A DNA stretch of 64,000 nucleotides from Siphonobacter curvatus. Lineage in GTDB: Bacteria > Bacteroidota > Bacteroidia > Cytophagales > Spirosomataceae. Positions 1 to 9,037 of the stretch are shown here, one piece after another. The notes under the pieces were generated by a model, which worked only from the letters and a program-made list of their open reading frames with translations, was not told the DNA's origin and ran no database searches. The stretch covers positions 3,534,001 through 3,598,000 of the forward strand of contig NZ_PTRA01000001.1 of NCBI RefSeq assembly GCF_002943425.1, in the 5' to 3' direction. The position numbers were made by a program, and so were the translations under genes. Position 1 is the first letter of the stretch. Each line of letters begins with the position of its first letter.

Positions 1-485
1 TCCCGGCGATAGGCCGTCAGGATAGTCTGACACCTTTCACCCAGTAGATTGAATAACTGTATGTAGCGTTCCTGTTCTTCCCGTTCTTCCATGATTCGCT
101 GAGCTGAAGCTTCCCACGAATCGTACCCTCCTCCCGTAGCTTCCATCTCTTGGACGTAATCACGCATGAATCCTCGCTGCTTGAGCGTATTCCGCCACCG
201 GTTTTTAGCCAGTACGAATAAAAACGCCTCGATCGTTGTTCCCTCCTGCAACTGAAAGCTGCCATTACGTACAGCCTGAACAAAGTTGAGAACGGTAGTC
301 TGAACCAAATCGTCAGCATCGTGGGCGTCTCCCCCATTTTGCAAAACGAAGTAGCGAACCGGACTAATGTGATGATCATATACGTCCCGAATGGCTTCAT
401 TCAATTCGCGACGATCTTTCGAACGGAGCCGAGCAATCAACTTTTCCTGGCTCTGAGTTCCTATCAATACCTTGAAATTTTGCAT
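1..485 (-). CDS. ECF-type RNA polymerase sigma-70 factor (partial, runs off left edge)
   Basis: Read from ATG at 485 leftwards, the open frame gives about 161 residues with no stop before the window edge. It contains a region-2-like stretch with DADDLVQTTVLNF near residues 56-68 and, at the edge, a region-4 start with LLGERCQTILTAY. Both are typical of extracytoplasmic-function sigma factors, which direct RNA polymerase core to special promoters. The C-terminal helix-turn-helix lies outside the window. The competing frame at 17-400 on the same strand has no family features and is a shadow. No anti-sigma gene is visible upstream. Family assignment is firm; the regulon is unknown. Confidence 0.85.
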   Translation of the reverse strand, partial: MQNFKVLIGTQSQEKLIARLRSKDRRELNEAIRDVYDHHISPVRYFVLQNGGDAHDADDLVQTTVLNFVQAVRNGSFQLQEGTTIEAFLFVLAKNRWRNTLKQRGFMRDYVQEMEATGGGYDSWEASAQRIMEEREEQERYIQLFNLLGERCQTILTAYRR

Positions 486-652
486 ATATCAATCGAGAGG
501 CCGAAATGTAACCTTAGCTTTCAAAAAAAAAATTTGTCAAGCCCATAAAACATTGATTATCAGATTATTATAAACTATGATTTTTTTGAGATTTTTCATC
601 AGCTTTCCCTAAATTTTATTAGTTTCCTGGCTGCTGTTTTTACAGTAATCAT

Positions 653-681
653 AAAAAAAGGCCATTCCCCAAGGAACGGCC
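653..681 (-). terminator. Intrinsic terminator after rlmB
   Basis: GGCCATTCC (660-668) pairs with GGAACGGCC (673-681) around a CCAA loop with one internal mismatch. A seven-base A run at 653-659 becomes the U tract on the minus strand. It starts about 20 bases past the rlmB stop. Confidence 0.85.
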
Positions 682-703
682 TCCGAAAAAATTATTAGTT
701 GCC

Positions 704-1516
704 TTATCCCAAACGCTGCCGAATAGCTTCGTAAAGCAGGATCCCGTTAGCGACAGAGACGTTAAGTGAAGCAACCCGACCACTCATCGGAATGCTTACC
801 AGTTCGTCGGCAATACGTAACAAAATCTCGGAAATACCGTCTTCTTCCGAGCCCATAATCACAGCCGTAGGAACCGTCAGATCGACCTCATATAGAGTCT
901 TTGAAACTTTTTCGGTACACGCTACTACCTGTATACCCGAGTTCTGTAGAAAACGGACCGTTTCGACCAGATCATTTTCCCGGCATACGGGCAAAAAGTT
1001 CAAGGCTCCCGACGACGTCTTCATCGCGTCTGAATTAATCTGAGCACCGCCTTTAGCAGGAATGACAATGGCTTGTACACCCGCACATTCAGCCGTCCGG
1101 GCAATCGCTCCGAAGTTACGAACGTCGGTTACCCGGTCCAGAATTAGAATCAAAGGCGTCTGGCCTTGCTCGAATACGTTCGCTACGACGTTCTCTAGTT
1201 TGGCGTAGTTAATCGCTGATACGAAGGCAATGACCCCTTGGTGATTTTTCCGCGTAATCTGATCCAGCTTTTGTTTGGGGACTTTCTGCGTAGGAATATT
1301 ACGCAACCGGGCAAACTCGAGCACCTCAATATTTCCCAGCTCCCGCTGAATGAGTAATTTATCAATTTCTTTTCCGGCCCGTATGGCTTCCAGTACGGGT
1401 TGTATACCAAACACAAACTCCGACTTCGACTCCGGGCGTGGCTGCCTGGGTCTGCTATAAAATGGCTTTTTTTCGCCGGGCTCACTGCCCTCTACTCGAT
1501 TTCCCCGTTTCTCCAT
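704..1516 (-). CDS. rlmB: 23S rRNA (guanosine-2'-O-)-methyltransferase RlmB, TrmH/SpoU family
   Basis: SPOUT-class enzyme expected to 2'-O-methylate a guanosine of 23S rRNA (G2251 in E. coli) using SAM. The 270-residue protein has a basic, probably disordered N-terminus (1-32), a substrate-binding domain (about 34-105) and a trefoil-knot catalytic domain (about 118-270). The three family motifs are visible: NFGAIARTAE at 134-143, IMGSEEDGIS at 220-229 and the knot segment from IPMSGR at 242. The start at 1516 lies inside the preceding lipoprotein gene (25-base overlap), so the two are probably co-transcribed and translationally coupled. A related TrmH paralogue modifying another G cannot be excluded. 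Confidence 0.93.
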   Translation of the reverse strand: MEKRGNRVEGSEPGEKKPFYSRPRQPRPESKSEFVFGIQPVLEAIRAGKEIDKLLIQRELGNIEVLEFARLRNIPTQKVPKQKLDQITRKNHQGVIAFVSAINYAKLENVVANVFEQGQTPLILILDRVTDVRNFGAIARTAECAGVQAIVIPAKGGAQINSDAMKTSSGALNFLPVCRENDLVETVRFLQNSGIQVVACTEKVSKTLYEVDLTVPTAVIMGSEEDGISEILLRIADELVSIPMSGRVASLNVSVANGILLYEAIRQRLG

Positions 1517-2766
1517 GCTTCGACAGCGGGATACCAGATGGGTTGAAACTCTACGAATCGTGATAACTCGTAGTGATCATCCACAAACTGATTATTCCGT
1601 TTATTGAACGTAAAATTTATTTCTGAAAATTGTGAATTACGTTTGGTATAGACCCATACTTCGCGGTCCTTGCTACGATTGACGCGGGTGGGCGGTCCCA
1701 TAATGATGTACACCATACCCCGGTCGGTTTTCCAGCCTTCTTTATAACTGGTAAAGAGATCATTCGCCCGTTCTACGCGTCGGTAGAACGAGGAAATGGT
1801 TCGTTTGGCCGTTTGCTGATTTCCGTTAGACATCGACAACCAGTAGCGATCGAGTGAACGCTTAGGTTCACCGCCGTTTCGTAAGTCGTTAATTTCCTGA
1901 TTGGTACTCATATAAACCAGTGGACGGGCCAGTTGCTGCGGGTACGTATAGCGGGGAAAACGATCCGCTACACCCATGAGGCCAATGCCAAAGGATTCCG
2001 TCGTATCCCGAACAAAATAATGCAATCCTTCGTGGTGAATGGTAAAAGGACGGTGCGTGGTTATCTGAGACGTGGAATCCACGTAGAGTTGCTTGGGCTG
2101 AGGCCGCAGGGTAGCCATTGGCGGTAAGGCCGCATCAAATTCGAACCCATAATGAAAAAAGCGGAACGTAGTATCGGGCCGTTGCAGAGCCATCAACTGA
2201 ACGGTATCGCCTTGATGAGCGAAGTTTTCGAGCAGCGGAATTTTGCCGGTACCATCAAAAACGGCATAATAGTCGCCAACCTTTCCGGACTGAAAACGAA
2301 CGAAGGTATCGTGGGTGGTCATCCCGCCTTTAGCGTCCGTAATTTCTGACATGACCACGCCCGTATAGACTTGCTTATCAGGCTTGGGAACATCAAACCA
2401 AACGGTAAAGACCGTACCGCCAGGCGTTACCTTGCGAATGAAGTTTTCGCCTTCACTCAATTTTAAAAGCTGGGTAGATAGCAACTGCTGACGACTACCA
2501 TAATCCGGCAACATCCAGTACCGAATGCGAAACTCCTGAGCAAAATCGGCCGAGGACAGGTTTCGGTCGGGTTGTAGCCGAACATAGGTCCGGATTTGCG
2601 AACCATTATCCAGAAAACGGCTCCGTACCGAAAACAAGAATGCATCGGTCGAACGATTAGTCGGGCTTGTAGCAGGAGTTGCCGTACGATTGGCTGTATT
2701 GACTTTAGACGAGGTACAACCCGCTAACAGACCTAGGGAAACTCCTAAATAAATCAGGTATTTCAT
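1492..2766 (-). CDS. GWxTD domain-containing lipoprotein
   Basis: A 424-residue protein. I chose ATG 2766 because it opens directly into a lipoprotein signal peptide (MKYLIYLGVSLGLLAGC); a longer frame from 2829 would put a basic stretch in front of it. The lipobox LLAGC gives an envelope lipoprotein. The family hallmark GWKTD lies at about 344-348 and is followed by a conserved RGMVYIIMGPP block; this GWxTD domain is common in Bacteroidota, with no established biochemical role. The gene overlaps rlmB by 25 bases. Function unknown; family assignment is good. Confidence 0.88.
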   Translation of the reverse strand: MKYLIYLGVSLGLLAGCTSSKVNTANRTATPATSPTNRSTDAFLFSVRSRFLDNGSQIRTYVRLQPDRNLSSADFAQEFRIRYWMLPDYGSRQQLLSTQLLKLSEGENFIRKVTPGGTVFTVWFDVPKPDKQVYTGVVMSEITDAKGGMTTHDTFVRFQSGKVGDYYAVFDGTGKIPLLENFAHQGDTVQLMALQRPDTTFRFFHYGFEFDAALPPMATLRPQPKQLYVDSTSQITTHRPFTIHHEGLHYFVRDTTESFGIGLMGVADRFPRYTYPQQLARPLVYMSTNQEINDLRNGGEPKRSLDRYWLSMSNGNQQTAKRTISSFYRRVERANDLFTSYKEGWKTDRGMVYIIMGPPTRVNRSKDREVWVYTKRNSQFSEINFTFNKRNNQFVDDHYELSRFVEFQPIWYPAVEAWRNGEIE

Positions 2767-2997
2767 GGATTCATGGACGAATGATACAAAGATGCGTTTT
2801 TTTCTTCGGAACAACCGGCAAAACGCCAAGTGCGTCGGTCACGAATAACGAAAAAGATAGCGATTCTCACCTGTGTACACCCATAAATTTTCTGGTTTTG
2901 CCGGGAAGGTGGTATTTTTGCTCCTTCGATACTCGTTACCATCGAAACAGGAGCCACGGATTCGTCCGCATTCCTCCACCCCGTTTTTCATACGATC

Positions 2998-3768
2998 ATG
3001 TACAAAACCACCGAAATAGCCTCTTCCGAACTGGTTTCTGATAACCCGGTTCACCAACGCCTGTTGTTTCCCTACATGGAAGCAGCCCGAATCGTGCACG
3101 GGAATGTGCTGGAAATCGGTTGCGGTACCGGACGGGGCGTGGGCGTACTGGCTCCTTCAGTCACACACTATACGGGCGTTGATAAAAACGAACCATTGAT
3201 GACCAAACTGAGTCAGGAATACCCTGATTTCAAGTTCATTGACATGTTCTTACCGCCCCTCAAAGATCTGCCAGACAATCATTTTGACTTCATTGTCACG
3301 TTTCAGGTCATTGAGCACATTGAAAACGATGACTTTTTTATTCGGGAAGCCCACCGCGTTTTGAAGCCCGGCGGAAAGCTGCTGCTGACGACCGTCAACA
3401 GGAAATATTCCCTGACCCGGAACCCCTGGCACGTGCGGGAATACCTGGCCTCGGAACTCAAAAACCTGATCTTAAAATACTTTCCGACGATCGATACGCA
3501 GGGTGTACACGGCAACCAGAAAGTGTGGGAGTACTACGAGCAGAATAAAAAATCGGTGGAGAAGATTACGCGGTTTGATATTTTCAATCTCCAGTACCGT
3601 CTCCCCCGCCGTTTGCTGCAAGTACCTTACGACGTAGCCAACCGCCTGAGCCGTAACCTGATTCAGAAGTCAGCCACCGGCCTGGTTTCCGACATTACGT
3701 ACAAGGATTATTTCCTCACCAACGACGCCGAGAATTGTTTCGACTTTTTTTACGTTGCAACGAAGTGA
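2998..3768 (+). CDS. Class I SAM-dependent methyltransferase
   Basis: A 256-residue Rossmann-fold methyltransferase. Motif I is VLEIGCGTG at 37-45, the acidic end of beta-2 is GVDKNEP at 60-66, motif IV is FDFIVTFQVIEHI around 96-108, and a LKPGGKLLL post-motif lies at 122-130. This is the UbiE/Methyltransf_11 pattern, seen in small-molecule, lipid and glycan methyltransferases. A C-terminal extension (about 150-256) with basic helices may contact the acceptor. The gene stands alone between the divergent GWxTD gene and hemW. Acceptor unknown. Confidence 0.85.
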   Translation: MYKTTEIASSELVSDNPVHQRLLFPYMEAARIVHGNVLEIGCGTGRGVGVLAPSVTHYTGVDKNEPLMTKLSQEYPDFKFIDMFLPPLKDLPDNHFDFIVTFQVIEHIENDDFFIREAHRVLKPGGKLLLTTVNRKYSLTRNPWHVREYLASELKNLILKYFPTIDTQGVHGNQKVWEYYEQNKKSVEKITRFDIFNLQYRLPRRLLQVPYDVANRLSRNLIQKSATGLVSDITYKDYFLTNDAENCFDFFYVATK

Positions 3769-3887
3769 GTTTTCAGTTGGCGGTTTTCTGTTTATCTCTT
3801 CAACGTTAGGCAGTCTGGGGCACAGAAACATGCTGTGTTCACGGACATGCGTTGGCTTCCTAGCTGAAAACTGACAACAGAAAACTG
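3768..3887. repeat. Degenerate GTTTTC-type inverted repeat (family A, copy 1)
   Basis: The arm at 3768-3794 (starting AGTTTTCAGTTG) is about 80% identical to the reverse complement of 3861-3887. The first arm begins in the stop codon of the methyltransferase and the second ends about 10 bases before hemW. Related sequence occurs at 43583-43707 and 56108-56143. It could fold as a long hairpin between the two genes. Confidence 0.55.
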
Positions 3888-3897
3888 CAAACGTTCC

Positions 3898-5037
3898 ATG
3901 CACTTATACATCCACGTTCCTTTTTGCCGGCAGGCGTGTTATTACTGCGACTTCCATTTCAGCACTTCCCTGCAAGGGCGTACGGAGATGGTAGAAGCTA
4001 TTTGCCTGGAAATCGAACTACGGAAAACCTATCTGCCGGATTCGTCGCTGGATACCATTTATTTCGGTGGAGGTACGCCTTCGCTGTTGGAAGAAGCGGA
4101 CTTCCAGCACATTTTCCAGACCATTCATCAGCATTTTCGGGTACATCCAGAAGCAGAAATTACGCTGGAAGCGAATCCGGACGATCTTTCGCGGGAGAAA
4201 TTAGCGTTGTTTCACCGCATGGGAATCAATCGGCTCAGTATTGGCATTCAGTCTTTCCATACGCCCCATTTACAACACCTGCACCGAATTCATTCAGCGG
4301 AGGACGCCCGTACTTGCGTGCGGATGGCCCAGGAAGTGGGCTTTGAAAATATTACGATTGATCTCATTTACGCCATTCCTTCTTCTGAGACCGATCCGCA
4401 TGCTATTTGGCGAAAGGATCTGGCGGAAGCGATGGCCCTAGGGGTACCGCACATTTCAGCCTACTGTCTGACCATCGAGCCCCAAACGGTTTTCGGTAAA
4501 TGGCTGAAAAATAAACGGATTGCTCCCATTGATGATGAATTTGCTGCCGAGCAGTTCCAAATCTTGCGAGATACCTTACGGGAACATGGGTACGAGCAAT
4601 ACGAAATCTCCAACTTTGCCCAGCCCGGACGGCATAGTCAGCACAACAGCAGCTACTGGCTTCAACATCCGTACCTGGGCGTGGGGCCTTCCGCTCACAG
4701 TTACGACGGACTTCGCACGCGTCAGTACAATCGCTCAAACAATCCGCAGTATGTAGCGTCCCTTCAGCAAGGCCTGATTCCGGCTGAAATCGAGAACCTG
4801 ACCGAACAGGATCTGGTGAATGAATACGTTTTAACCAGCCTGCGTACGCACTGGGGAACGGACGTCGAACGTATTCGCAAGCTTTCGGAAACTGGCCTGC
4901 ACGTGATTGAAGAAGTCCTTCCCGCACTCCAGCAGAACGGCTGGATTCGCCGGGAAGGCTCAATGCTATTTTTGACGGAAACGGGCAAATTATTCGCGGA
5001 TCGCGTGGCCGAAGAGCTTTTCTGGGTAGAGGCTTAG
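3898..5037 (+). CDS. hemW: Radical SAM heme chaperone HemW
   Basis: A 379-residue radical-SAM protein of the HemW/HemN-like family, known to bind heme and deliver it to respiratory proteins rather than oxidise coproporphyrinogen. The [4Fe-4S]-binding CxxxCxxC is C10, C14 and C17 in IHVPFCRQACYYCDFHF, with an aromatic after the third Cys. GGGTPS at 57-62 contributes to SAM binding, and the HemN C-terminal domain spans about 290-379. Length matches HemW and is shorter than HemN. It begins right after repeat copy A1 and has no close partner gene. Confidence 0.93.
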   Translation: MHLYIHVPFCRQACYYCDFHFSTSLQGRTEMVEAICLEIELRKTYLPDSSLDTIYFGGGTPSLLEEADFQHIFQTIHQHFRVHPEAEITLEANPDDLSREKLALFHRMGINRLSIGIQSFHTPHLQHLHRIHSAEDARTCVRMAQEVGFENITIDLIYAIPSSETDPHAIWRKDLAEAMALGVPHISAYCLTIEPQTVFGKWLKNKRIAPIDDEFAAEQFQILRDTLREHGYEQYEISNFAQPGRHSQHNSSYWLQHPYLGVGPSAHSYDGLRTRQYNRSNNPQYVASLQQGLIPAEIENLTEQDLVNEYVLTSLRTHWGTDVERIRKLSETGLHVIEEVLPALQQNGWIRREGSMLFLTETGKLFADRVAEELFWVEA

Positions 5038-5082
5038 AGGGCTTTTTTACGACGCATTACTCGAAAAACGTCACTCCACTAC

Positions 5083-5090
5083 TATTTTTG
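5083..5090 (+). promoter_or_regulatory. Candidate minus-7 box (TATTTTTG) for mtgA
   Basis: Matches the Bacteroidota TAnnTTTG minus-7 consensus about 73 bases before the mtgA start. No clear minus-33 TTTG lies at the expected distance, so support is moderate. Confidence 0.35.
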
Positions 5091-5162
5091 TTTCAATCCG
5101 TTGGTTGCTTTCCAAGAGAAATACCAGTACAACCCCGGGTTTGATCCACTAGCTATTGACGT

Positions 5163-5873
5163 ATGCCCGCCTCGAAAAGCCCTGACACCTATCGTTCCTG
5201 GCCCCAACAAGTCCTTCGATTTTTCGGCAAAATACTGTTCTATTTTATCGTCCTTTCGATCGGCGGTACGCTGGTCTTTCGCTTCGTTCCCATTCCCATT
5301 ACCTGGACTATGATTGACCGGAAGATTACCAACGGAGGAAAATTATACTACGACTGGACTTCTTACGACGAGATTTCTCCGGAAATGGCCCTGGCCGTCG
5401 TCGCTTCAGAGGATCAGCGATTCCCACAACATTTTGGCTTCGATTTTGAAATGATGGGCAGTGCGTTCAAGAATAACCTGAAAGGCCGCCGCATCAAAGG
5501 AGCCAGTACCATCAGCCAGCAGGTGGCGAAAAACGTGTTTTTGTGGCAGGGCCGCAGTTATTTCCGAAAAATGCTCGAAGCCTGGTTTACCCTGCTTATT
5601 GAAGTGATCTGGGGTAAACAGCGAATTCTGGAAGTGTACCTCAACGTAGCCGAAACCGGCCCCATGACCTTTGGGGTTGAAGCCGCCGCCCAGCGATACT
5701 ACGGTAAATCGGCGGCCCAACTCACGCGGACCGAAGCGGCCCGCATTGCCGCCGTATTACCCAGCCCCAATCGCTTTCTCATTGCCCGGCCGTCGAGTTA
5801 TGTGCAGCGACGTACTAACAGTATTTCCCGGCAAATGCGGGCACTGGGCGGTAAATCTTACCTGATCTTTTAA
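5163..5873 (+). CDS. mtgA: Monofunctional biosynthetic peptidoglycan transglycosylase MtgA
   Basis: A GT51 glycosyltransferase that polymerises lipid II into glycan strands at the outer face of the inner membrane. The 236-residue protein has one N-terminal membrane helix (about 21-44) and then the catalytic domain: SEDQRFPQHFGFD with catalytic Glu83, KGASTISQQ at 112-120, and RILEVYLNVAE at 154-164. No transpeptidase domain follows, so it is monofunctional. The stop codon overlaps that of maf on the other strand within TTTTAAA at 5870-5873. Confidence 0.94.
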   Translation: MPASKSPDTYRSWPQQVLRFFGKILFYFIVLSIGGTLVFRFVPIPITWTMIDRKITNGGKLYYDWTSYDEISPEMALAVVASEDQRFPQHFGFDFEMMGSAFKNNLKGRRIKGASTISQQVAKNVFLWQGRSYFRKMLEAWFTLLIEVIWGKQRILEVYLNVAETGPMTFGVEAAAQRYYGKSAAQLTRTEAARIAAVLPSPNRFLIARPSSYVQRRTNSISRQMRALGGKSYLIF

Positions 5874-6457
5874 AGCGTTTGCAGAAAGCCTGCTTGCACC
5901 AATTGGGTGTATACTCGGTGAATGGGCAGGCCCATTACGGTGAAATACGATCCCTCAATGCGATCAATGCCCACCATACCGATGAAATCCTGTACGCCAT
6001 AGGCCCCGGCTTTGTCGAAAGGACGGCAGGCTTCCAGGTAGTAGTCGATCTCCCATTCGGTCAGTTCGCGAAAGTGAACGCGGGCCGTATCGGCAAAGCT
6101 CCAGGCTTGCTCGGCACTCATCAGGCATACTCCCGTGGTTACTTCGTGCGTCTGGCCGGAAAGCAGGCGTAACATTCGCCGGGCATCGGCTGCATCTATA
6201 GGTTTATTTAATATTTTTTCGTTGATTCGGACTACGGTATCCGCCGTCAACACCAGATTATTCTCCAGAAGGGAACGAAAGGCTTCTGCCTTTTTGAGAG
6301 CCAGAAAAACGGGTACGTCCTGGCTGGGCATATCCTCCGGAAAATCTTCTTCAGTGGGCAACACCTGTACCTGAAATGAAAACCCCGCATCCCGTAAGAT
6401 TTGCTGACGACGCGGTGAATTAGACCCTAAAATCAATGGTTTGGAAAGAGAAAGCAT
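5870..6457 (-). CDS. maf: Maf-family nucleoside triphosphate pyrophosphatase
   Basis: Maf/YhdE-type house-cleaning enzyme that hydrolyses non-canonical or excess NTPs (dTTP, UTP or modified nucleotides, depending on subgroup). The start ATG 6457 (MLSLSKPLILGSNSPRR) puts the signature SNSPRR near residue 11; a longer frame from 6508 adds 17 unconserved residues. Other family features are EDFPEDMP, LTADTVV, the KP...A block around INKPIDAADA, and TGVCLM. The protein is 195 residues, normal for the family. The gene is convergent with mtgA and shares its stop region. Confidence 0.92.
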   Translation of the reverse strand: MLSLSKPLILGSNSPRRQQILRDAGFSFQVQVLPTEEDFPEDMPSQDVPVFLALKKAEAFRSLLENNLVLTADTVVRINEKILNKPIDAADARRMLRLLSGQTHEVTTGVCLMSAEQAWSFADTARVHFRELTEWEIDYYLEACRPFDKAGAYGVQDFIGMVGIDRIEGSYFTVMGLPIHRVYTQLVQAGFLQTL

Positions 6458-6577
6458 ACTTCGTGTTTTCTTGAGCTGTGTCATACCCAGGGATTGCTCG
6501 CTATGCATTTGCTGGTCGCACGCTAAACAACTTATTGGATAGAACCGTTGTACTACGGTTCAGAACTAAGCTTGGTT

Positions 6578-7117
6578 ATGATTGATATTGCAAAAGTACC
6601 GGTTCAGCTCCGACTGGGCACGAAAGAAGATACAAAGGTTTTAACAAAACTCGCCAGTGAGACCATGCGGGAAGCCTTTGGTGAACAGAACGAGTCTAAA
6701 CACATTGACGCCTACATCAGTCAGGCCTTTCACAAACTCAGCGTACAGGCCGAACTGGCTGATACCAAGCACAACACCTTCTGGCTGGCGTTTCAGAACG
6801 AAGAACTGGTGGGTTACTGTAAACTCAACCGTAAATCAGAAAAGCCCCGGAATCTAAAAGGATACAAGGCCGTAGAATTACAGCGAATCTACGTGTATGA
6901 TCAGTACAAAGGACAGGGTATCGGGAAGCAGCTACTCGAGGCCTGTCTGGAACAAGCTCGTCAGGAAAAATACCAAGCCGTGTTTTTAGGCGTTTGGGAA
7001 AAGAATGAGTCGGCCATTCATTTCTACGAACATATGGGTTTTGAAAAGATGGGATGGCACTACTTTCTGTTTGGCTTTGACCGCCAGCGAGACTATTGGA
7101 TGGTAAAACGTTTATAA
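6578..7117 (+). CDS. GNAT-family N-acetyltransferase
   Basis: A 179-residue acetyl-CoA-dependent acyltransferase. I use ATG 6578 (MIDIAKVPVQL); a TTG at 6548 is possible. The acetyl-CoA pyrophosphate loop is visible in VYDQYKGQGIGKQLL (Q/RxxGxG/A), followed by the beta-5/alpha-4 block FLGVWEKNESAIHFYEHMGF. Similar proteins acetylate small amines or polyamines, but nothing here fixes the substrate. The next gene begins three bases after the stop, so the two probably share a transcript. Confidence 0.88.
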   Translation: MIDIAKVPVQLRLGTKEDTKVLTKLASETMREAFGEQNESKHIDAYISQAFHKLSVQAELADTKHNTFWLAFQNEELVGYCKLNRKSEKPRNLKGYKAVELQRIYVYDQYKGQGIGKQLLEACLEQARQEKYQAVFLGVWEKNESAIHFYEHMGFEKMGWHYFLFGFDRQRDYWMVKRL

Positions 7118-7120
7118 ACC

Positions 7121-9028
7121 TTGATCACTACATTACGCATCGGATTGCTGACTCTGTTTCTGCTCGGAACTGTGGCAATTCCCTTTGCGTGTAGGGCTCA
7201 GAAACCCATTCCGTCCGTAGTCGATTCCACGAAGATCCTAACACCCACCCAGCGGGACAGCATTCGGTTTACCAAACTTCGGTATTCCATGAAAAAGCGA
7301 AACTGGACGGGGAGTATTTATGACTTTCTTTTTAAGTACCCGTATAATACCAACGCTCAAAGTCAGGCAGTTTCGAAGATTGAGGACAATCCCTTCAAAC
7401 CCTACGACGGGAAACGGATTCGTAAAATCGATATCAAGCAACTGGAAGTTTTCGGCCCTACCGTTTACGATACCGCACGCATAGCCACCAACTGGGTGGA
7501 ACGTTTGGGTAACCGCCTCCACCACGATACCCGGACCAATATCATTCAAAAATCCTTACTGTTCTTTAAAGTCGGCGATGAAGTCAATCCGAACGTACTG
7601 CGGGATAACGAACGGATTCTACGCCAAACACCCATTTTTCACGACGCCCGAATTTTTGTTATTCCCGTCAAAGGCGAACCCAATGTAGTGGATGTACTCG
7701 TCATTACGCAGGACGTCTGGTCATTGGTACCCGACGGCGGGGTTGGCGGGCCAACGAATTTCAACCTAGCCGTGGAACAGAAAAACGTACAGGGTCGGGC
7801 ACATGCCTGGAAGACCGGCATTGCTTACAACGGCGAAGCTCCGTACCAATCCTTCGAATTCTTTACCCGCTATACTCTGCCCTACATTGGTAGGTCACTC
7901 ACGACTACGCAGTTTTACGCCGACTATTTTCGCGACCGCAAGCAGTTTGGGGGCCGTATTCAAAAAGATTTCATTCGTCCGGAAATCAAGTACGCGGGGG
8001 CCTTTGAAGTATCGTATTACATTGAAAACAAATTCGTATTCATCGACCCCAATTCCGATACAACGGTTAAGGCTCACGTCAAGTACGGCTATCAGGATGC
8101 CTGGTTCGGTCGAGCGTTTCGGTTGGGTTTTAAAGACCAAAAACTGGATCAGCGGTCACGGCTGATTGTGGCGCTGCGAACCAGTGGATACGGCTACACC
8201 AATCGGGCTAATCTACCCGACGGTGCTAAGAATTTGTTTCCCGGTTCGCGGCAATACCTGGGTAGTATTGGTTATTCCAACCGAAATTATCAGCGGGATG
8301 TATTGATCTACGCCTTTGGCCGGACGGAAGACGTCCCGATTGGTTTTCTGGCCTCGCTCACATGGGGTAAGGAAAAATCCGATCTAGGCATCCGTACGTA
8401 TTCAGCCCTGCGAATGGCTCATGGTACGTATCTTCAAAACAAAAAGGCGGGATACATCTATCTGCTGGGTTCCTTGGGAGGCTACCTCGAAGATGGGCAA
8501 ATTCAGCAGGGAACGGTCAATGTAGAGGGCAATTACTTTAGTCCGCTCATGACGGTGAAGCGATCGTATTTTCGCCATTTTATCACCGTACGGTACACGG
8601 GCGGAATCAATCGATTTCAGTACGAATACCTGACGCTCAATAATCAGGAAGGGTTACGGGGCATTCGCAGTAATTTCTTGCGGGGTGATAAACGATTGGT
8701 CATCAATTTGGAAAGCGTCTTCTTTTCACCTTTTCAGGTATTCGGCTTTCGTACCGCCATGTTCCTTCAGGCGGATCTAGGCTTTCTTTCCTTTTCCAAC
8801 AAGGATTTGTTTGCCGATATGTACCAAGGCTATGGCATCGGCTTTCGCTTCCGAAACGAAAACCTGAACTTTAATACTTTTCAGATTCGGATGGGTTATT
8901 ATCCGAATATTCCCGGCAATCGCTCGCCCCTGCGAATTGAAGGTAGCGGGGAGTCGATTCTACGCATGCCTGATTTCCGGATTGAAGCACCGGATCGTAC
9001 GGATTTGTTCCGTACGTCCCGGCAATAA
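7121..9028 (+). CDS. BamA/TamA-like outer-membrane beta-barrel protein with POTRA region
   Basis: A 635-residue envelope protein. It starts at TTG 7121: this start is needed for the signal peptide (LLTLFLLGTVAIPFACRAQ), because the first in-frame ATG lies about 56 codons further in. A POTRA-like segment follows (about 95-200, with FKVGDEVNPNVLRDNERILRQ and VVDVLVITQDVWSL), then a C-terminal half rich in alternating aromatic strands ending in RMGYYPNIPG and a short tail. This matches the surface-antigen (Bac_surface_Ag) Omp85 superfamily. It is shorter than BamA, with fewer POTRA repeats. Probably membrane biogenesis or secretion; client unknown. Confidence 0.82.
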   Translation: MITTLRIGLLTLFLLGTVAIPFACRAQKPIPSVVDSTKILTPTQRDSIRFTKLRYSMKKRNWTGSIYDFLFKYPYNTNAQSQAVSKIEDNPFKPYDGKRIRKIDIKQLEVFGPTVYDTARIATNWVERLGNRLHHDTRTNIIQKSLLFFKVGDEVNPNVLRDNERILRQTPIFHDARIFVIPVKGEPNVVDVLVITQDVWSLVPDGGVGGPTNFNLAVEQKNVQGRAHAWKTGIAYNGEAPYQSFEFFTRYTLPYIGRSLTTTQFYADYFRDRKQFGGRIQKDFIRPEIKYAGAFEVSYYIENKFVFIDPNSDTTVKAHVKYGYQDAWFGRAFRLGFKDQKLDQRSRLIVALRTSGYGYTNRANLPDGAKNLFPGSRQYLGSIGYSNRNYQRDVLIYAFGRTEDVPIGFLASLTWGKEKSDLGIRTYSALRMAHGTYLQNKKAGYIYLLGSLGGYLEDGQIQQGTVNVEGNYFSPLMTVKRSYFRHFITVRYTGGINRFQYEYLTLNNQEGLRGIRSNFLRGDKRLVINLESVFFSPFQVFGFRTAMFLQADLGFLSFSNKDLFADMYQGYGIGFRFRNENLNFNTFQIRMGYYPNIPGNRSPLRIEGSGESILRMPDFRIEAPDRTDLFRTSRQ

Positions 9029-9037
9029 TTTCCTTAC

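Noticed and set aside
17-400. 127-residue minus-strand frame at the left edge
   Set aside because: It is a wrong-frame shadow of the partial ECF sigma factor (1-485), which has clear region 2 and 4 sequence in another frame.
4403-4963. 186-residue minus-strand frame antisense to hemW
   Set aside because: Arg/Ser-rich low-similarity translation, fully inside hemW, which has all radical-SAM motifs.
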